Assembly: GCA_963971305.1 (NCBI GenBank)
Contig: OZ020309.1
Coordinates: 10,223,001-10,287,000, forward strand
Direction: 5' to 3'
From: Arcuatula senhousia
Lineage: Eukaryota > Mollusca > Bivalvia > Mytilida > Mytilidae
Length of the DNA: 64,000 bases
Shown: piece after piece, positions 1 through 13,100 of the stretch
Position numbering within the stretch: the stretch's first letter is position 1
Layout: every line of letters starts with the position of its first letter
Translations under genes and position numbers: made by a program
The notes under the pieces: generated by a model
Told to the model about the DNA's origin: nothing
The model's input: the letters and a program-made list of their open reading frames with translations, nothing else
Database searches by the model: none

Positions 1-710
1 CGTACATACTCAATAAAATCCACACGAGTAAAGCCTCCATTTACACATTTCATTTAACGGATACTTGTAAGAAGAAAATGAACATGTAACCATAACACAT
101 ATGTAAACTCCATCTTATATGATGCAGCTTAAACCCGATTTGCTCTCCCGCAAATGTTACCTTATACATGTATTTTAATTTAAGCAAGAACTCATTGTTG
201 AGTAAATAACAACAAGAAATATAAGCTTGTGTATGCTTTTTAAAATGAAACGCACCTGCAAACAGAATAAATTCAAATTTGACGTATTCAAGTAAGGTAC
301 ATATAACAATATATGGTAAAATAGACGATTACATTGGACATGATAGAAAACACATTTAAACAATTTATAATTTCTTTTCCGAATGCAAAGGCAAGAAAAA
401 AAAAACACAACCTGTATATTGAGAAGGACAACATATACCTATTTCTTTTTTAAATGCAAATGACCAAATGGGAAGTTAATTTTGCGTTTCATGTCAATGG
501 GTGAGAACATGTGGCTAGCTTATACGTCTTCCGGTCAAAGACATCATACTCATCGGTCAGTTTAGCTCCCGCTTTATTTAAATTTATATTAGTTGTATGG
601 TCATTTCGGAATTTTACTCCTCATTCGCAGTGCTAGAACCAAAGCATAAGAACTCCACAATGATCTAAAAAAGTGTTGAAAATGCGAAACTCGAATAATC
701 AGTAATTATT
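1..710. other. Non-coding stretch, nothing recognised
   Basis: This is AT-rich sequence with only short, low-complexity open frames. No splice-bounded coding segment, RNA gene or clear repeat end was seen before the mobile element that begins at 711. Confidence 0.5.
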
Positions 711-1755
711 AGCTCACCTGGACCAAAGGTCCGCGTGAGCTTTTATCATCACTTGGCGTCCGTCGTCGTCTGTCGTTCTCTGTCGTCGTCTGTAAACAAT
801 TTTTCAAACGTTAACCTGTCCGACACCATAAGTCAAATTGCAACCAAACTTGTTACAGTTGTTTAGTGGCATTATGTGTACAAAACTATCGTTTGGATTT
901 TCGATTCGTAAAAAAACATGGCCGCCATGGCTAAAAATAGAACATAGGGGTCAAATAACAGTTTTTTGCAAATAACTCAAAAACGGTAACAAATATCAAA
1001 ATTCTGACAGGGTAAAAGTGATCAGCACCTCAAGATCTACCTGCCCAGAAATTTTCAAATAGATCCAACAACGGATGTAGGAGTTATTGCCCTTTTTCTG
1101 GATTTTTTTTCAAAATTTCGCACTTATTTAGCCCTATATCTTAAAAACTATACAAGATATTTCAAAAATTCAAATTGCCTATGATTAAGCACATCAAGAT
1201 CTATATTTCATGTAATAAGGTCAAAGCTGTAGGACCATTCCTTTTAGGAGTTATTGCCATTAAAACTTCAAAATTTACCAATTTTCATTACTTTTCCCCT
1301 GAATTTCAAAGATCAACTTGTCTGACACCATAAGACCAACTGCATTTAAACTTGGCACACTTGTATAATAGCATATATGCTACAATTCTGTCGTTCGGAT
1401 TCGTCAAAAAACATGGCCGCCATGGCCAAAAATAGAATATAGGGGTAACTTGTAGTTTTTTGCTAATAACTCAAAAATGGTTACAGATATCAAGATTGTA
1501 CAAGAATCAAAAGTGATCAGCATATTAAGATCTACCTGTCCTGAAATTTTGAAAAAGATCTTACTGCTGAGGTGGGAGTTATTGCCCTTTTTGATTTTTT
1601 TTCACAATTTTGCACTTATTTAGCCCTATAGCTTAAAAACTATACAAGATATTTCAAAAATTTAAATTGCATATGAATAAGGACAATAATATCTTTAAAA
1701 TATGTGTATCTGTGTAGCTCAGATGAGCGATTCAGGCTCCTGGGAGCCCCTTGTT
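711..1755 (+). mobile_element. Family A tandem-cored element, copy 1
   Basis: The left end reads AGCTCACCTGGACCAAAGGT and contains a small GGACC/GGTCC hairpin. It is followed by a GTCGTC-rich tract (about 755-795). The core is two diverged units of about 500 bp (compare 'gacaccataag' near 820 and 1323, and 'aacatggccgccatgg' near 915 and 1411). The right end has GATGAGCGATTCAGGCTCC, a GGCTCC/GGAGCC hairpin, and then CCTTGTT. The same ends occur at 24457-25757 and, inverted, at 36069-37725. No open frame is present. The build matches the non-autonomous 'pearl'-type elements known from bivalves, an assignment by architecture only. Confidence 0.75.
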
Positions 1756-1920
1756 AATATATATTTATAAGGACAAACTAGTGATAGTAGAAGTTTAACC
1801 TTTGTTTTTATAATTAACAAAATTTTAGATTATAGTTACGCAGGCGATACAATCTCATTTATTTTATAGTTATCTAAGAAATGTAAGAAGCATATCTATC
1901 TGAATGTTTTACCAACTCGT

Positions 1921-2530
1921 TATAGAACACACTTCGGGACGAGTATGGACGTGCGCTGTGTCCAAATTCAAATCTTAAAAAATATTCTAGTTTTATGTCT
2001 AGGTGGAAAGAGTACAATCAAAGACATTATGTAAAGCTAAAAACATTTGATTTTTGCTCATTGGTTAAGCACAGTAAGCCAAAATTGTAAATTTTCCTCG
2101 AGGAAATTTGAGATTTCCTTAAGGGAAAAAAATTTCCTTGAAGGGAAAAACTTATTTCCTTGCAGGAAAACTATATTTCCTTGAAGGAAATAAATTTCCT
2201 TGTAGGAAATAATTTTCCTTACAGGAAATTACAAGTCCATACGTTTCCTTTGAGGAAAATTAAAATATTGAAATTTCCCTTAAGGAAAATCATTCTTTTA
2301 GATTTCCTGTAAGGAAAAGATTGAACTTCATAATTCCTCACAGGAAAAAAATAAAGACTATATTTCCTTTAAGGAAAATATAATTGACCATAATTCCTTA
2401 GAGGAAAAATGAACATATCATATTTCCTCAAAGGAAAATGAACAAAGATCAAATTCCTTTAAGGAAAAAATAAAAAGTCAAATTTCCTTTAAGGAAAATA
2501 TCATTACAAGTTTCCTATGAGGAAAAACAT
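1921..2530 (+). mobile_element. Palindrome-array element, copy 1
   Basis: A leader of about 170 bp (1921-2092) precedes roughly 17 imperfect palindromes of the form TTTCCT(N2-4)AGGAAA, spaced by variable AT-rich stretches, between 2093 and 2526. The inverted copy at 35225-35815 is collinear, with the same order of palindromes and the same spacers and leader. This is therefore one dispersed element and not a local microsatellite. No coding potential is visible. The boundaries are taken from where the two copies stop matching. Confidence 0.7.
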
Positions 2531-2539
2531 ATTTTTGAA

Positions 2540-4153
2540 AATATCTGTTACCTGTGCTTTCATCGTTTATTTTGTCATGAAACAGTCATCCTTAATAAAA
2601 CTAGCAATGCAAGCAAGATTACTAAAAATATATCCCTCCTATTCTTATAATGGTTTTTTTACAGTGAAAATTCAAGCCCATTTTTAATCTGAATGATTTT
2701 CTGAATAATTTTTTTTTATGCACCTGTCAATGAATATACTGTAGACCCATTAGTCTTAATGTAAAGTTTCATCTAAAATCACTGAGGGGTGTTGGAGGAG
2801 TTTCACAATCAAATATTTTGGTAGGTCTTTTGGTAGATTGAAAGAATTGTACAGTGTGAGGTTTAATTGTATGTCTATCATTAGACATAGAGAAGCAGCA
2901 CTTCTATCTTAAAAATTAACAGAGACAAAAACATTGAAGAATTACTTGTAACACACAACTATTTATTGATATTTTCTATTGTACAGAAACAAAACATCTT
3001 AATTTTACATCAAATTCAACAAAAATATGGTTAACTTATAAATTCATAAATTCAACAAAAATATTTAATAGCTACTCCAACTAAAAATTTTAATTGTCAA
3101 ATTCATTCATGAAAGCCACTTAAAACGATAGGTAACTGCTTCAGAAGCAAGAAAATATAATTTTTATTTAATAAAAATTAAATTGCATGGAGAACAGAAA
3201 TGTTAAAAAAAATTAAAATTTTCACTTCCTGTGCTCTTTTTTCATTTCCTGTCAGTCAAATTTTTTCTCCCTTTCCTCATTATGGATTTAAACTGTATCC
3301 CGAAATTAAATGGCCTAAAGTTACAGTGCTTTCGCCGTTGTTACCAATAAAAGTACATAAAAGTTCTTTAAAAAGTAGAGAAAATAGCAAAACACACAAA
3401 ATTTAAATTTGGCATGCATCAAGGTGCATTCATTTAATAATTTGAAAATTGGTATTTTGACAGAAATTGTACAGATAAATACGAGGGATACCACTTCTCA
3501 TTTCATCCACGTAAGGGTCACCATTAATTTTAGAAGTGAAATATTTACAAAATAACAAATCTCTTAATGAAATGTTTTGTTGGAGTAGCTATATTTAACA
3601 AATGTAATAAAAAAATTCTGGACAAAACCTTTACACAATTTGCCTGACGCAAATAGCATACAAAAGTTCATAAAATAAGTAATTGACAAATTAAAAATTA
3701 ATATAAAGCTTTGTCGAACACAGCATGATATGGCTTCAACATGTTGAACCGTGTACATTTACGGCCAAATAAAGATAATAGATAGTCAATTGCTCTGGAC
3801 ATATGAAGCCCATGGTGGACAAAAACAGACCCAACAGAATAACAGTTACAAAAAAAATCCCCCTTTTGAACCCTAATTAAGGGGTTTGTATCTGTTATTC
3901 CTACACACATTTTAACAAATTACAAAAATAAAACTTTTTTAAAATTTTCTTATGACAACAACAAAAGCATTATATTGAAACACTTCTAAAATCCATTTGG
4001 TTCTATAGAAATTAAGAAATCATTCTACACACTTGGATATTAATGAATTACAAAAAATAAATTTTGCCTTTCTGAGGACAATAACAACAGGGTCATACCA
4101 GTTATCCAAGCACAAAAATTTAAAGTTTTACATTGTTGTCCAATTTTCTTTTT
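2540..4153. other. 3' flank of the minus-strand Tudor-like gene
   Basis: This AT-rich stretch lies downstream of the stop codon at 4154-4156. It probably holds the 3' untranslated region. A TTTATT at about 2961 would read AATAAA on the minus strand. At about 3700-3815 there is a fragment of the 'aagctt..cacagcatgata' repeat that is also seen at 10385, 10620 and 12030. No further exon was found. Confidence 0.35.
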
Positions 4154-7100
4154 CTATTCACTTTCATCTGCAAGATTTCTCAAAGATGACATTGTATAAC
4201 TTCTAATTATACCATCTTGTGTGTATTTGACCTTGAAACCTAAAAAAAAAATAAATGTAAAAATGTCAATTGTTTTCAGTCTTCATTATGTAACTAAATA
4301 AAATATAAATTGTACAATCAAGATAATTTATATTGTTGCAAAAACACGACAATATCGCAAACAAACCCAAAATTTTTCAAACAAAAGATAATGAGATGTG
4401 AAATAAGTTTACAGGACACAACCTTAATATATCAAAGTAATTAAAAATCCACTACAACACCCAGCAGCCTTCAATTTGACCTCCTTGTTTTGCTATGGGC
4501 CCGTGGGGGGCATTATCTACCAAAATTAAAATGTAAAATAGAAATATTGTTACAGGCTTATGAAAGGATAATCCTCCTTTCCACTACATGTTGGACTCCA
4601 TCAATTTAAGTCTAATTTTCTCCATTATATCATATATAAGAACAATGCCCATCTACATATATCATGTATATTAATGTACTTTCATTATGTAAAGTTTCAT
4701 CAAAATTTATGAGGTGCAAAATGCTACTTCTACAAAATTAATTTTCAAAAACTGAACTTTTCAAGTTCCTTGGTTAACACTGATGAGATATGTGAGCAGA
4801 CGACAGAAAGAGAGGGTGATGCATGTATGCAGTAAAACATCATTTAATGCCAGCATTTGAGCAAACAGATTTTGTCTTCATAATGCTGAGTTAGATTTGT
4901 AAATAAGTTGAATAGATGTATTTACATTTCAATCCAGTTAATAATTATTTTCTAAATTCAATTTTAAACGACAAATTGTTAATTTTTAAAGGGGTTATTA
5001 TTTCATTACAACATTTGTTCTTTGCAAAATCATGGCCATAAGCGAGCTTGCCATTAAATGGAGGGACATTATAATGATGTTTTTCTGTACCCCCAAACCT
5101 TGTCAAATGGAGGTTTTATAAATATAAATTTATCATTTACTGTTTTGTATTAAACATTCTATTTCTTTACTATGAAAGACTTACTCTTCTCTGTGATAGC
5201 AAGAACTTTGGCTTCAAACCAGTTGTTTTCTTCCCATTTTGCCTCTACTACATCCCCGACAGATAGTTCTCTTTGAATTTCTGTAGATATTCCAATGGAT
5301 GAACAAGTGACCTTGTTTGTCTTACAAAAAATAGAAAAAATATTATAAGCTATATATACATATATTTCAAAGTCTAGATCTAGTGCAAAGAAAAGTCTTC
5401 ATGCACACCTCCATATGATGTACTTCCTTTGCGTAAAGTTTCATCAAACTCAATCAAGCAGTTTAAGGAGTTGTGCTCCTTATGCATTTCCATTTTTTTT
5501 AGCATCTACAATAAGTTGAAGTTTGATTTGGTAAGGTGAATCTTCAATTTTTATCTTAATGTTATTTTCTTATCTAAAATTTATTTTTCTGTGTATAGTT
5601 ATGTTTTCAAAACACTATTTGGGAGATATACTGTTTCTACTCTAGGTTTTTTTTTACTTTTTTTTCTTCCGGGCATGAACTTGTCCAGAAGGATTCTAGG
5701 AACTACTCAAACGGTCTTCATGAAATATGTATGGCCATAGAGGAGTTCTAAAAGGTAAGCATGCAAATTTTCAAAATGGCCACCATTTCCATGTAAACTG
5801 GATATAGGACATGGCAACATTTTGGTTACCTTGGGGAACAAAATTCTAAAATTTTGTAGGTGAATAGAGCAAAATTAGCTCTTAAATATGAAAAAGAAAT
5901 ATGAAGCCCTCTTTACTGTTTTTACATACAAAATGTACTTTGTTAAATTGTAATTTTTCAGGTCTGAAAATGTGAAAAATTTCAAAATGCTTAGATTTCA
6001 ACATGGTATCTAGGTTTTTTGAAAAGATAGTTAGTTAGAATTTGATGTCAAAATTTGTGTTCAGATTGACAATATGAATACGTTTTAGGAGAAATTTTGT
6101 GTTGGGCATCCCCAAAATAGCCAAACTAGTTATTGATTTGAATTTCATTTGGTTTTATTCTGTGCAGTTCTGGTTTATTTTGCATGGGCTTAAAACTTTT
6201 AAGTTGAAAGTCTCTTACAATTTTTGTGTTTCAGACAAGTCTTTAAAAAAGATATAATTTGCACATGTGAGATATGCAGTTTATAATAATTTGTTGACAT
6301 TTAGCCTTAAAGGTAATAATATTTACCTGTTTCTCTTTCAAAATATCAACTAATCTGCCATTTTCTTTTTTCAGTGCAAGATTTTCTTGACGCAGGCGTA
6401 TTAGTTCAGCCTGAAAAAGATTTTGATTTATATTAATCTTTAGAAAATAATATACTTATATTCAACAAGTAGCACCTGATTAATGATTCTTGTTATAATA
6501 TTTATAGAAATTTTTGTGTGGTGAATGTACAGAGCATTTTGATATCAAAGGCAAGCTGAATCCTCCTAGGGATTTGGAATTCCATATTATCTAGGACAAA
6601 GTAGAATTCCAACTTAAACTGAATTTTCCATATATGATCATGAATGAAGATGAATGCATCTGATTAAATGAGTGTAAAGAACTTGTGAATAAGGCCTTTG
6701 TATAGCTATATCAGGTCCTCTCGCGAGTATGCCAAGCCTTAATATGGCCATATCAATCCCTCTTGCAAGCATGCAAGGTCTTGATATAGCAAATCAGATC
6801 TCAGATCAAAACATGGCTTGGACACTTACAACTTTTCATCTGGGCAAATTCACAAATAAATGTGTGATAATAAGAGATATATATTGTACTTTGCATCTAT
6901 ACAGAATGGACAGAATTATGTTAGATAGATATTACATTGTGTGTGTGTGTGCCTATAACTCACCTGGGCCATGTAAAGGTCAGATTTAATGGTGGAGGAA
7001 ATTGAAGCACCCACAAGAAACCACCACCCTTAGAATATTTCATTTAAATATTTTACATAAAAATCATATACTGAATGATTTGAATAGCATGAAGTAGGAA

Positions 7101-10100
7101 AACTATTTATCAGTAATACTATAAATCTTGTCGAAATACATAAAGCAAAATCCTTATTCAAAGTTACTTTAATATATACCTCTTTAAATGTTTCTTCTGA
7201 CTTCTGACTTTCCTAAAACAATAAACAGAAAAAAACTCAAACAGTGTATATAGTCAAAAACATCATCTGCATTCATAAGCAAAATGTATGTGTCTGCTTT
7301 GAGCATGTTGAGTGTTAAGTTCATTTAATCTGAAATCTTACTAGTATTATATCCAATAGCAACAAGGGGCCAACCATTTAACTTGAAATTGGGGAAAAGG
7401 CCGGCTTGGTTTTTTATACTGGTTAAAAAAGATAATGAAGTCATTGAGATTGAAAGAAACTATTACAACTGCATCATCAAGAAGACAATCCTTGTAAATG
7501 GAATTTGTTAATGCAATAATAAGATTTCCTATCTAAAATGGCAATAAACTTTTATGAGTAGACACCACATGACTACATACTGGGTACTTCCTTTTTGGTA
7601 AAATAACCTAAACTTGTAGGTACCCTGATATAGGACGGATGAATGGACAATTAGATTCATACACTATATGCCTCTCTACTTTTAGAAACAGAGCATGGAA
7701 AAAAAACAATATTCTTTAACTGCTGAATACAGTTTTCATTATTTTTATATAACTTACCTTTAATCTTTTTGCTAACAATCTAAATTCCGAGAGCGACACT
7801 TTGCCCTCATTTAATTCATTGAGACAGTCTGTAAGTTTGTGAACATCATGGAGGCCAACAAGACACTGAAAGACTCCGGCAGTCATTGTTGTTTTTTTAA
7901 ATGCCGTCTTCACAATTCCTTCCTTGAAGGAATCATTCAACTCTTCCACTATTTCAAAGCAGGCCTGTGGTAACGTAGAGACATAAATTTGTTCTCTAAA
8001 TGTTGATCCAAATGGTGGCTAAAAAGAGTCAAATAAGTATTTAATAAACTTGTACTACCAGTACCCTTTAGCAGTTTAAGTCATGTAAATATCTATGCTG
8101 TTTCAACATGACAAATTGAATTAATCTTCATAATAGATAATAGAAAAGAAACAACTGAGTCCCAGCTAAAGACGAAATCTCCCTTGCACCCTAATAAATC
8201 GATAGGATCAAAGTCTTTAAATAGGAGATAAATGTCTATGTTCCGGACCATATAAGTATTTAGACCATATGTGTATGGTCATGACATTGATAATCTGTCC
8301 TTAAGTCATCAGCACATAACAAAATGGCTATTACTAAAGTGCACACTCCCAGACTACATAGGGACAGTACACATAACATTGATCCAAAATCATGTAAATT
8401 GTAATAATACAAATCATGCATATTTACAACAATAAAATGAATACCCAGTAATTTTATTACCATTTTCTTCTCATTATACTCCAAAACCTCCTTGCATTTC
8501 TTTCTCCAAATCTTATTTCCTGTCTCAAGGAAAGACATTCTTTCTTTGTGAGGGTGTTGGTCTCTCATGAGCTTTGTAAATAAAAAATTAGATAATAGCA
8601 TATTTTCTATCTTTAATATACATGATACACTTTAGCTACATAACTTTTTATAAATGTTTCATCCAATTAACATGACTAAGTAACTTTACTTTCAATTGGT
8701 AGAAACAAAGAAGTACCTAAAGGGCTTTTCAGAGATGCTAAATGAATACCACAAACTTTGAAATAGAGTATAAATTTATGTTTGGAATGACAACAAGGGG
8801 CTGCATTAAGTGGTGCTAAGGAAACCCCCACTAGACCAATTGGGAAACAGGAAGTAGATGACTGACTAACCTGGGAAGGGGAGGCACTTATTACCTGTCA
8901 AAGTTTCATTTATGTTTAAGCAGTAAGTTCAGCCTATTATGACAAGTATTGTATTAAAACTCATCATACTAAAGCCAGCCATGTACAAAATTTGAAACCA
9001 ATCCCTAAGTAGAAGCTGGAAAATCTGTTACCAAAAATTGTCTATTTTTGACCCTGAAAAAAGTCTAAGTCAGCTTGAAAATAAGGAAGTAGATGACTGG
9101 CTGACCTGAAAAAGGAAGGCAAGGTACAACTAATCATGCTAAAGCTGTGGAACAAATACCAGATATCAGATGCCTAGCTATTATTCTTTTCCAGCAATTC
9201 ATCGTCCACAAAAGTCTTGCAAAAAGGTTTACTGTCTGAAAAAAGACCTAAGTTCACAGAGTCACTGGAGCGTGAAAATGAGGTCAGGGTCACACGAAAT
9301 GGTGACAGTTGTGTAGACCATAACTTGAACTGTCTGTATACCAAATATCAGATGCCTAGCTGTTATACTTTTCCAGCAATTCATTGTCCACAAAAGTCTT
9401 ACAAAAAAGTTTACGCCATAGCCGCAAGAAAGTAATACCTTTGTCTTGCCTTTGCAACTATTCGTCGCAGGCAAGACAAAAAGGAAAGTATATAATATTC
9501 TTTTTATCAATAATTAAAAAACACACATCTTTTCAGTACAATAATGTCACATGACGTCACAAATTAAGTCATATGACGTCACAGTTATCAAGTGCTGCCA
9601 CCTAATATTTCATAAAATAACCGACTGTCCATGATACTATATAAAATATCAGGCAGATCAAAGGGAAAAGCTGCTAATTATCTATAGAATAAAGACCAAG
9701 ATGGCAAATTTGCTTACCTTTGGTCCAATTGATTGTTATTAAACATGTTAAAAGGATGAATGAAATCCCTAGCAAAGCAAAACAATGTGTAAAACAATAA
9801 ATCAGTTCAAAAATTAAGAGGCACCACATAAACAGTGCTCGCCTTTAACTGGTAGCCCGAAGCCCAGGGCTACTAAAAATTCATTGGGGCTAGCATAGAC
9901 CTGTATATGAATATATTTAATATACAGGTCTATGGGGCTAATAACTTCTACTGAACTTTCCATTGTTCGGGCTAGTTCACTCTTGTACATGTACATTGTT
10001 CAATAATTCGGGCTAGTTCTCAAAATTCCCAAAGGAAAGGACTGCATAAATTATTGATCTTGATAACTGGTAAAGCCTTTAATAAAGTTGAAGTTCTATA

Positions 10101-13100
10101 CATATATTAATAATAAAAAATATATTAAAAGCTTACCACACACTCTTCAAAGAAGCTCATCTGGTGAATGAATTTAGTTTTAGTTTTCTTTTTTTGTTTG
10201 GGTTCAACTTGTTCTTCTTCACTAACTTCATTCCCCTCTTCTTCTGATTCTGAGTCATTGTCTGTATTGATGTCCTCTAAAAATTGAAATTGATGACATG
10301 CACATATATAATTTATATCATACAATGAATATATAATGGGTCAGGGTACGTCTTGGACTCTCCATCAAGCGATTTTTTTAACATTTTTAATAAAAAGCTT
10401 CGCCAAGCACAGCATGATACAACCATGACAACTGCAACATGTCAAACCTTGTACATTTAAGGTCTAATATGGATAGTCAATTGCTATGGACACATGCACC
10501 CCATGGTGGACTGACAAAGAAATTTGACACATGCAGCCTTTGGTGAACATTCCACCCACATTTCACAAGGATTTCAATTTTTTTTTAAAAGCAAACCTAA
10601 ATAAATTACAGTTACAATAAAAAGCTTCGCTGAGCGCAGCTTGATACCAACGCAACATGTTGAACCCTGTACGTTTTAGGCCCAATATGGATAGTCAATT
10701 GCTCTGGACACATGCAGCCCATGGTGGACTGACAAAGGTTTTAGACACATGCAGCTTTTGGTGGACTTTCCACTTACAATTTAAAAGGAATTTTTTTTTT
10801 TCGAAAGGAGATCAAAGTTAGACCACAAATTTTCAATTTTGGCCCTAATTACATAATAGGGGGAAAAGGGGGGTTGCAAAAAGTAACTCTCAATTTTGTA
10901 TCCACTATTTGACAAAAAAAAACCATGCAAAATTTTTTTTCAAAATCGGATCATAAAAAAAGTATCCTAAATTTTTTTTCGATTTTGGTCATGTTGGTCC
11001 CTTTTGGCCCCTCATTACATAATAAGGGGAAAAAGGGGGGTTGCAAAAATGGATTCTCAATTTTGTATTGCTATTTGACAAGAACAAACATGCAAAAAAA
11101 TTCCAAATTGGACCATTCATATTAAAGTTTCGATTTTGGCCCCTTTTGGTCCCTAATTACATAATGGGAAAAAGGGGGGCCCACAAAAAATCATCAGGTT
11201 CATATTTTTATTGTAAGAAACATTCCTCGCAAATTTCACAGCAATAAGCCGGCTAGAGACAAAGTTATGGTGGAAACAATAAAATATTTGAATTTTTTGC
11301 CCCTTTTGGGCCCCTAATTTCGAAACAAAAAAAGGGGACCCCCAAAATCAATTCCATTCACCCTTTTATGTCAAGGAAAATTAATGCTAAAGTGCAAAGC
11401 AATCAGATGACTAGAACTAAAGTTATCCTGGCAACATACATATAAGTAGCATTTTTTGTCCCTTTTTGGCCCTCAATTTGGAAACCAAAATAGGTGGGAC
11501 CCCCAAAATCAATCCCATCCATCCTTTAATAGTAAGGAATATCATTGTGAAATTTCATTGGATTCGGATTACTAGAACTAAAGTTATCGTGTATACACTA
11601 CAGTTAACAGACAACGACAACAACAGCATCATACCATTATACGTCTGCAAATTTTTGGCGGTTGTATAAAAATATAAACCCTTTTGGGCCGATGAAATTT
11701 TCTGTGAAACAGTTCAATCATGAACCTTTGATTGTGGAACTATCAAATTCCATGGGTTTTCAACATTTGTTCAAGGATCTTTTCATTTTTTTTCAAAATT
11801 CAAGGTCTTTTCCAGGACCTTGAACTGACAAATGAAATTCAAGGTTTTTCCAGGTTTCAAGGATGTGTGGCAACCCTGTTTAACTCAAGTTATTGTGGGA
11901 ACACTGAAATTAACTGACAACCCAATGACGATGACGACAGCATCATACCATTATAAGACCACAATTTTTTTGAAGTTGTATAAAAACTGTCCCTGCTGGA
12001 GAGTCCTTTTAATTTAGAAAATATGCAACACTTAACACAGCATGATATGACCGAAACACGTTGAACCCTGTATATTGGATGCCTATCTTTAACCTTCTTG
12101 TATTCATACAGGATATAATTATATAAAAAATTTGTCAAAGTCAAAAATGGCCAGATTTCATTAAACAGGAAGTAGGTGAGCCACAACCCTGAAATCCAAT
12201 CCCATCGTATGGTCAAGGGCGGATCCAGGATTTTAGTTTAGGGGGGGCGTGAACCTTTTTTTCGCCGAGTGAGCGAGGCACGTTTTTTTTTTGGTGTTTT
12301 TACGTGGATTTTACAAAATGTATGCATAAAAATATAATTTTTGCAAGTTTTAGGGGGGGGCGCACGCCCTTCACCCCCTCCTCTGAATCCGCGCCTGGGA
12401 CCCAACCTTGATGCTGTATACCAAATGAAAAAAGAATAATCAAAATCAAATTGTTCCTGTGATCCCTTATTTAAAATTATGAAACATTAGGGGCTACAGG
12501 CCCAAAATTGATCCCAGAAGTAAAATTTAATGATGGTTTTTGTATGCTTATATCATGTATATACCAATGTATATGTGTATATAGAGTTTCATGATGATAC
12601 CATACCAAAAGCCTTAATGTAACTTTATCCTAAAAGTAAACCTAAGTTAAACATGTTAAACACCCCCTTTTTCTGTGAAAAATCAATCATGAAGTTGATT
12701 AGGCAGGTGCAATTTATGATGATGTTTGGTCAAACTCTGGAGTATATGTGTATAAAGTTTCATGATGAAACCTCACTTTCTTAAAATCATTTTCATGGTA
12801 AAGTTACTTAACCTTGTAGGTAAACATGATCCAATGTACATACAAATGAACATATGAATGAACAGAGGCATACACTTTTGTAAACAGGGCACAAAAACAA
12901 AAGTCATCAATTTAATAGAGATTTGAATATAATGTTAATAATACATGTTAATTCCCATTCAAACTGTGTGCCATAGAATCTCATGGCAAAATAATTATTT
13001 CAATGTAATTGTTAATTTAATTGTCAATCGATAGTCAACTCACCAAGTAATAAAATGTTGTTTCTCTTGATTATGTCTGATAATGTATCAGAAAAATCAG

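Noticed and set aside
2093..2526. CRISPR-like array of short palindromes with spacers
   Set aside because: The palindromes are only about 14-16 bp and vary, the spacers are shared between two inverted genomic copies, the setting is eukaryotic, and no cas genes are present. It is a dispersed repeat.
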